Part shown: in pieces, positions 59,723 through 64,000 of the stretch
Layout: every line of letters starts with the position of its first letter
Numbering within the stretch: the first letter of the stretch is position 1
DNA from: Mucilaginibacter celer
GTDB lineage: Bacteria > Bacteroidota > Bacteroidia > Sphingobacteriales > Sphingobacteriaceae
Assembly: GCF_003576455.2 (NCBI RefSeq)
Contig: NZ_CP032869.1
Coordinates: forward strand, 3,720,001-3,784,000
Length of the DNA: 64,000 nt
Direction of reading: 5' to 3'
The notes under the pieces: generated by a model
Told to the model about the DNA's origin: nothing
The model's input: the letters and a program-made list of their open reading frames with translations, nothing else
Database searches by the model: none
Position numbers and translations under genes: made by a program

Positions 59723-60226
59723 CTATTCCTGCCTGATAGTTCCTATCTCTACCAGTTCCATAGCCCCCTCTGCACCAAGCCGTTCCATCAGTTTAAATTC
59801 TTTCGATTCGAGGCGGCTGTAATTGGTAAAAAAAGCCTCTATCTGGTCGGTAAGTGTATGGGGCAATTGGGCGGCATCGTGTAAATCGGTAAATATTTTT
59901 GAAACAAGGGGTACGGCCAGGAACCTGTCATTTCTATAAACTTTCCCTTCCGGACTGGTTTGCTCAACCTTAAATCCGCCAATTAGCCGGCAATCAATCA
60001 CGCAACCCGGAAAAGTACTTACCTCCGAAATCACCAGCACATCCAGCGGGTCGCCATCGCCGCCGAGGGTGCCGGGGATAAAACCAAAATCAAACGGGAA
60101 CACCATCCCGGCAGGCAACAGTTTTTTTAATCTAAACTGATTTGATGTTACGTCAAACTCATACTTATGCCCGCAACCTTTGGGGGTTTCAACAATTACT
60201 GTTGTCCTGTTTTCAAACTTCTCCAT
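59723..60226 (-). CDS. ppa: Inorganic pyrophosphatase
   Basis: A 167-residue family I soluble pyrophosphatase: KYEFDVTSNQFRLKK, PFDFGFIPGTLGGDGDPLDV with the metal-binding Asp residues, and GKVYRNDRFLAVPLVS. The family signature is intact. The ATG at 60226 (MEKFENRTTVIV) is chosen, since an in-frame extension to 60337 overlaps the mscS gene. It follows mscS by 11 bp. Confidence 0.92.
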   Translation of the reverse strand: MEKFENRTTVIVETPKGCGHKYEFDVTSNQFRLKKLLPAGMVFPFDFGFIPGTLGGDGDPLDVLVISEVSTFPGCVIDCRLIGGFKVEQTSPEGKVYRNDRFLAVPLVSKIFTDLHDAAQLPHTLTDQIEAFFTNYSRLESKEFKLMERLGAEGAMELVEIGTIRQE

Positions 60227-60237
60227 ATATCCACCGC

Positions 60238-61023
60238 TTATAATCCCGGAATTTTTATCCCCGATGCTTTTATATCCTGCAAAATATTTTCCTGCACAGC
60301 CAGTTTGGTGTCCTGGAAACCATGCGCGTGTACCCAAACATTTACCCCAACCCGGTATCCGTCCGGATCGATCCCGGCAATGCCAATCCTCCTTTCGGGC
60401 GTTTCGAGAATATTTTTTGATTTGTCGATTGATGCATTGATAACCGATTTAACCTCGTTAAAATCAATATTGTTAGTAAATTTCAGCTCAATATCCAACC
60501 GGCGCGTACCCTCCCTGCTGATATTGATAATAACTTCGTTGGATAGCTTACTGTTGGGCACAATCACAATCCGGTTATCAAAAGTTTTAACCGTGGTATA
60601 AAAAATCTGGATAGATGTAACCGTACCCTCCAATCCTTGTGCTATAATGTTATCACCTATAACAAAAGGTTTAAGCAACAAAATAAGCACACCGCTGGCA
60701 AAATTTTGCAAAGTACCCGAAAGCGCCAAACCGGCGGCTACGCCAAACGCGCCAACCAATGCAGTAAATAAGGTGATAGGCACTCCCATAATTTGCACCA
60801 CACCCAGTATAAGCAAAACCCGCAAGGTTACACCTACCAGGCTTTGCAAAAAGGGTTTGATGGTGGGATCAATTTCCTTCTTAAGCATATGCCCCTGCCA
60901 CCACTTCAGTAGCAGGTTAATTAACCAAAGCCCTATAAATAAAACCAGTAAACCTATTAAAAATCCGGGGCCGTATTTAATTATCCAAACGTACACCTGG
61001 TCATAAAACTTTTCTATCTTCAT
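60238..61023 (-). CDS. mscS: MscS-family small mechanosensitive channel
   Basis: A 261-residue channel with three membrane helices (~12-38, ~62-82, ~90-125). The pore helix has the Gly/Ala pattern GAFGVAAGLALSGTLQNFASG, and the beta domain FVIGDNIIAQGLEGTVTSIQ follows; NSKLSNEVIINISREGTRR is typical. It releases solutes during hypoosmotic shock. Length normal for MscS. Confidence 0.94.
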   Translation of the reverse strand: MKIEKFYDQVYVWIIKYGPGFLIGLLVLFIGLWLINLLLKWWQGHMLKKEIDPTIKPFLQSLVGVTLRVLLILGVVQIMGVPITLFTALVGAFGVAAGLALSGTLQNFASGVLILLLKPFVIGDNIIAQGLEGTVTSIQIFYTTVKTFDNRIVIVPNSKLSNEVIINISREGTRRLDIELKFTNNIDFNEVKSVINASIDKSKNILETPERRIGIAGIDPDGYRVGVNVWVHAHGFQDTKLAVQENILQDIKASGIKIPGL

Positions 61024-61155
61024 AACAAAAGCGTTAAACTTTTAATTAAAAATCATTATTGCTTAACGTGGGTTTGGCGGGATGGTTTGAATTTAACCGG
61101 AATAGTAATATTTTTTGAGGCTGGCTCAAAAGCAAATTATTACCTATTTTTGTGT

Positions 61156-61353
61156 ATGCAGACACTTGAGATTACTGTTCCGGTTGATAAAACCCGCTTG
61201 GTTAAAAGCCTGCTAAAAGAGCTTGGGGTAACCATCAAGATTAAAAAGGAATCTAAAATTCCAAACGAAGAAACCATTGCTGCAATGAATGAACTTAAGG
61301 CAGGAAAAGGAAAAAGATTTAAAAACGTTGACGAGTTATTCAAAAGCATTTAA
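61156..61353 (+). CDS. Antitoxin of a RelB/YafQ-type pair
   Basis: A 65-residue antitoxin-like protein (MQTLEITVPVDKTRLVKSLL), paralogous to the orphan at 49636. It is directly followed (5 bp) by a YafQ/RelE-type toxin frame that is broken. The ATG at 61156 is used because the longer frame from 61087 is not conserved. Confidence 0.7.
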   Translation: MQTLEITVPVDKTRLVKSLLKELGVTIKIKKESKIPNEETIAAMNELKAGKGKRFKNVDELFKSI

Positions 61354-61358
61354 ATGCA

Positions 61359-61639
61359 ATGTTTGAAATTGTTACGTCAACTAAATTCCTTAAAGACCTG
61401 AAATTGTTAAAAAAGCGATCAGCAACAGATGTACTGCTATTACAAAAACTAATCACGGTTCTTGCTGAAAGGGACATCGGGGTCTTGGCAAAAAACACAA
61501 ACCACATAAATTAAGCGGTACCTATAACGGCTATTGGGAATGCCACGTGAAGCCGGACCTTTTACTGATTTGGGATGAAAACGAACGAATTAACCTTTTA
61601 GAATTAGTTAGAACGGGCTCCCACTCGGACCTTTTTTAA
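61359..61639 (+). pseudogene. YafQ/RelE-type toxin, frameshifted
   Basis: The first frame reads MFEIVTSTKFLKDLKLLKKR and runs into a stop at about 61515; another frame continues KKHKPHKLSGTYNGYWECHV, then KPDLLLIWDENERINLLELV, and ends GSHSDLF. The two match the N- and C-terminal parts of one YafQ-family toxin. The shift falls near the A6 run at 61490-61496, so either the toxin has been inactivated or a base is miscalled. Confidence 0.72.
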
Positions 61640-61780
61640 TTTTTTTCTTGGCTCCCCTCATTTTAACATTTCCCCTCCCCATCTGTTAATAAATGTTAAA
61701 AGTGTTAAATTTCAATTACTTAGCTTAAATACACCATAATTTAGTGCTAACTATTTGAAAAAACTTTACACTTTCCATCC
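61640..61780. other. Promoter region of the DUF2723 gene
   Basis: 141 bp, AT-rich, with TTTAACATTTCCCC and AGTGTTAAATTTCAATTACT. No stem-loop. It presumably holds the promoter of the following gene, though no TAnnTTTG element was confirmed. Confidence 0.3.
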
Positions 61781-64000
61781 ATGACCTATAATAAAATCAA
61801 CAACCTGCTGGGCTGGCTTTGTTTCACTATTGCTTCCCTAACCTACATCCTCACCCTCGAGCCATCTGTAAGCTTTTGGGATTGCGGCGAGTTTATTTCA
61901 TGCGCCTATAAACTCCAGGTATCACATCAACCAGGTTACCCGCTTTTTGCCATGATAGGTAAGGCATTTTCGCTGCTTAGCCTGGGCGACAGAACCAAAG
62001 TAGCCTACTTTACCAACCTGGGTTCGGCACTGGCCAGCGGGGCAACCATTATGTTTTTGTTTTGGAGTATTACTACACTTGCCAAAAAGCTTCTTTCTGT
62101 AAAAGGCGAACCGCTTGGCAAAAACCAAACCCTGCAAATTATGGGCGCAGGTTTAACCGGTGCACTGGCGTTTACCTTTACCGATACCTTTTGGTTTTCG
62201 GCGGTGGAAACCATTGTTTTCGCATGGTCGTCGCTTTGCACGGCGGTTGTTTTTTGGGCTATATTAAAATGGGATACCGTTGCCGATGAGCCCCGTGCCG
62301 ACAGGTGGCTGGTGTTTATTGCTTATGTTATAGGGCTTTCCATCGGCATCCATCTACTTAACCTGCTAACTATCCCGGCATTGGTGATGGTTTACTATTT
62401 CCGCAGGCATAAAAACATCAATTTTAAAAGCGGTTTGATGGCTTTTTTAATCAGCATTCTCATCCTTGCTTTTGTGCAGTTTGGCGTACGCGGGTATACC
62501 ATTAGCCTTGCCGCCTATATCGATTTATTTTTTGTAAACACAATTGGCCTGGGGTTTGGGGTTGGAGCAATGTTCTTTTTCGCGCTGATAACCGGCGGCT
62601 TAATTTGGGGCATCCGTTACAGCATCCGCAGGCAAAAACACTTTTTAAATATAGGGCTGCTTTGCATTGTGTTTGTTTACTTTGGATACTGCTCGTTTGT
62701 TTATATTCCTATTCGTGCGGCGGCCGGTACCAACCTCAACAACTCGCACCCCAGCGATCTGTTTACCCTTTATGAGTACCTTAACCGCACCCAATACGGC
62801 CAAACGCCCCTGCTTAAAGGCCCTTATTTTGATGCCAAAATAACCGATATTACCGATGGCACCCCGCTTTACCGCAAAGGCAAAAACAAATACGAAGTGG
62901 CCTATAACCGGCCCGATTATATTTACGACCACACCACTTTCCTGCCCCGCATCTGGTCGACCGAGGAGAATACCACCTACACCCAGGATGCCCGGTTTTA
63001 CCGCGACTGGCTGCAGCTAAGCGACAACGCCACCCCTACCTTTAGCGATAACCTGCGATGGATGTTTAGCTGGCAAATGTACCAAATGTACTGGCGCTAT
63101 TTTATGTGGAACTTTGTTGGCCGCTATAATGATGATGATAACGAAGGCCAAACCAATATGCAGGGTATTGGCGGTAACTGGACATCGGGTTTGTTTAACA
63201 ACAGCACCAACACACCTAAGTATATATTAAACAACGTTACTTATACCCCGCTTTATGCCCTGCCGCTTGTAATAGGTTTAATAGGGATGTATTATCACTT
63301 TAAAAAACGGCAAAAGGATGCGCTGGTTATTATCCTGCTTTTCTTTTTTACGGGTTTGGCTATTGTACTTTATGTAAATCAACCTTCAATTCAACCCCGC
63401 GAGCGCGATTACTCCTATGTTGGTTCGTTTTATGCTTTTGCTATATGGATAGGTTTGGGATTGATAGCGCTGATCAACCTTATCCCTAAAAAAATAAACC
63501 CACGTTTTGCCACAATAGGTACAACGGCTGTTTGCCTGTTGGCCGGGCCGGTTTTATTGGGCAGTAAGGAATGGCGAAATCATGATCGATCTACCAAAAT
63601 GGCGGCGCATGATATGGCTTATAACTACCTCATCTCCTGCCCAAAAAATGCCATTTTATTTGATTTGGGTGATAATGACACCTATTCGTTATGGTACGAT
63701 CAGGAAGTGGAAAACATCAGGCCCGATGTACGTATTGTTAACCTGAGCCTGTTAACCGGCGATTGGTCGGTAAAACAAATGCAGCGTAAAATAAACGAGG
63801 CCGATGCTCTACCCATCACCATGCCTTTCGACAAATATAAACTGGGCACCCGCGATGTAATCAGGTACAACGATGTTAAAATACCCGGCTACACTGAGGT
63901 AAAGGATATTTTTGATTTTGTTACATCAGATGATAAGCGCACTCACGTTGAGTACACTAACGGCACAACCGAAAACTTTTTGCCTACCAAAAATTTCAAA
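61781..64000 (+). CDS. DUF2723 membrane protein (GT-C like), 3' end beyond window
   Basis: 740 codons visible, open to the window edge. A large multi-pass membrane protein starting MTYNKINNLLGWLCFTIAS. The block YILTLEPSVSFWDCGEFISC with Asp-Cys-Gly-Glu is the DUF2723 hallmark and resembles the first loop of protein O-mannosyltransferases, followed by HQPGYPLFAMIGKAFSL. About ten membrane helices are seen to residue ~590, then a soluble region (NAILFDLGDNDTYSLWYDQE) follows. Probably transfers a sugar from a polyprenyl donor at the periplasmic face; the substrate is unknown. Homologues are ~1000 residues or longer. Confidence 0.88.
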   Translation, partial: MTYNKINNLLGWLCFTIASLTYILTLEPSVSFWDCGEFISCAYKLQVSHQPGYPLFAMIGKAFSLLSLGDRTKVAYFTNLGSALASGATIMFLFWSITTLAKKLLSVKGEPLGKNQTLQIMGAGLTGALAFTFTDTFWFSAVETIVFAWSSLCTAVVFWAILKWDTVADEPRADRWLVFIAYVIGLSIGIHLLNLLTIPALVMVYYFRRHKNINFKSGLMAFLISILILAFVQFGVRGYTISLAAYIDLFFVNTIGLGFGVGAMFFFALITGGLIWGIRYSIRRQKHFLNIGLLCIVFVYFGYCSFVYIPIRAAAGTNLNNSHPSDLFTLYEYLNRTQYGQTPLLKGPYFDAKITDITDGTPLYRKGKNKYEVAYNRPDYIYDHTTFLPRIWSTEENTTYTQDARFYRDWLQLSDNATPTFSDNLRWMFSWQMYQMYWRYFMWNFVGRYNDDDNEGQTNMQGIGGNWTSGLFNNSTNTPKYILNNVTYTPLYALPLVIGLIGMYYHFKKRQKDALVIILLFFFTGLAIVLYVNQPSIQPRERDYSYVGSFYAFAIWIGLGLIALINLIPKKINPRFATIGTTAVCLLAGPVLLGSKEWRNHDRSTKMAAHDMAYNYLISCPKNAILFDLGDNDTYSLWYDQEVENIRPDVRIVNLSLLTGDWSVKQMQRKINEADALPITMPFDKYKLGTRDVIRYNDVKIPGYTEVKDIFDFVTSDDKRTHVEYTNGTTENFLPTKNFK

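Overview
The window looks like a chromosomal segment of a Sphingobacteriales member of the Bacteroidota, most likely close to Mucilaginibacter or Pedobacter (inference from gene content, no search run). The pointers are a SusC/SusD pair with FecR, DUF4296, DUF4905 and DUF2723 proteins, a MutS2, major-royal-jelly and NHL-repeat lipoproteins, genes lacking strong Shine-Dalgarno sites, and several families of intergenic palindromic repeats.

Layout. Positions 1-14300 are ordinary core genome: aspartate kinase (cut by the window edge), a DUF3298 lipoprotein, a GNAT acetyltransferase, YggS, DUF4296, MutS2, a VOC protein, a CE2-like esterase, the two subunits of a 3-oxoacid CoA-transferase, uridine kinase, a LysM protein, DUF4905 and Dps. 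Six different inverted-repeat elements sit between these genes.

Positions 14303-46948 are a genomic island of about 32.6 kb. It starts in the 3' end of an intact tRNA-Gln(CUG), next to a tyrosine recombinase, and ends at a second copy of the last 15 bases of that tRNA region at 46934-46948. It carries a second recombinase preceded by a 54-nt 3' fragment of a tRNA-Phe, and an IS21-family element. Its AT-rich part (21-29.5 kb) holds three adjacent modules: (a) a graspetide-type RiPP operon with a three-repeat precursor, an ATP-grasp ligase and a multi-pass membrane protein; (b) a divergent papain-fold cysteine peptidase with a 64-aa partner; (c) a bacterial ubiquitin-like conjugation operon (Ubl ending in GG-K, E2-like protein, JAB-E1 fusion, DUF6527), divergent from a sigma factor, small protein and ImmA/IrrE protease operon. 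Then follow a LanKC-like lanthionine synthetase with MauE and a small secreted Cys-containing protein; a convergent TlpA/SusD/SusC/FecR set; an AbiE toxin-antitoxin locus with large perfect palindromes; a predicted small RNA; and remnants of a PRTRC plasmid-type cluster with a macrodomain protein. No conjugation genes were recognised, so this is an island rather than a complete ICE.

Positions 46949-64000 return to core-like sequence: an outer-membrane beta-barrel receptor, an orphan antitoxin-like protein, a membrane protein, VOC and PAP2 proteins, an NHL-repeat lipoprotein, a MarR/MFS/isochorismatase-fold operon, a GH25 lysozyme, an HxlR regulator, a royal-jelly-family protein, pyrophosphatase, MscS, an antitoxin with a frameshifted YafQ-like toxin, and a DUF2723 membrane protein running off the end.

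The best candidate for an undescribed system is the 21.2-29.5 kb block, where peptide-ester RiPP synthesis, a cysteine peptidase, Ubl conjugation and a sigma/ImmA module are packed together with inverted repeats in both divergent intergenic regions.
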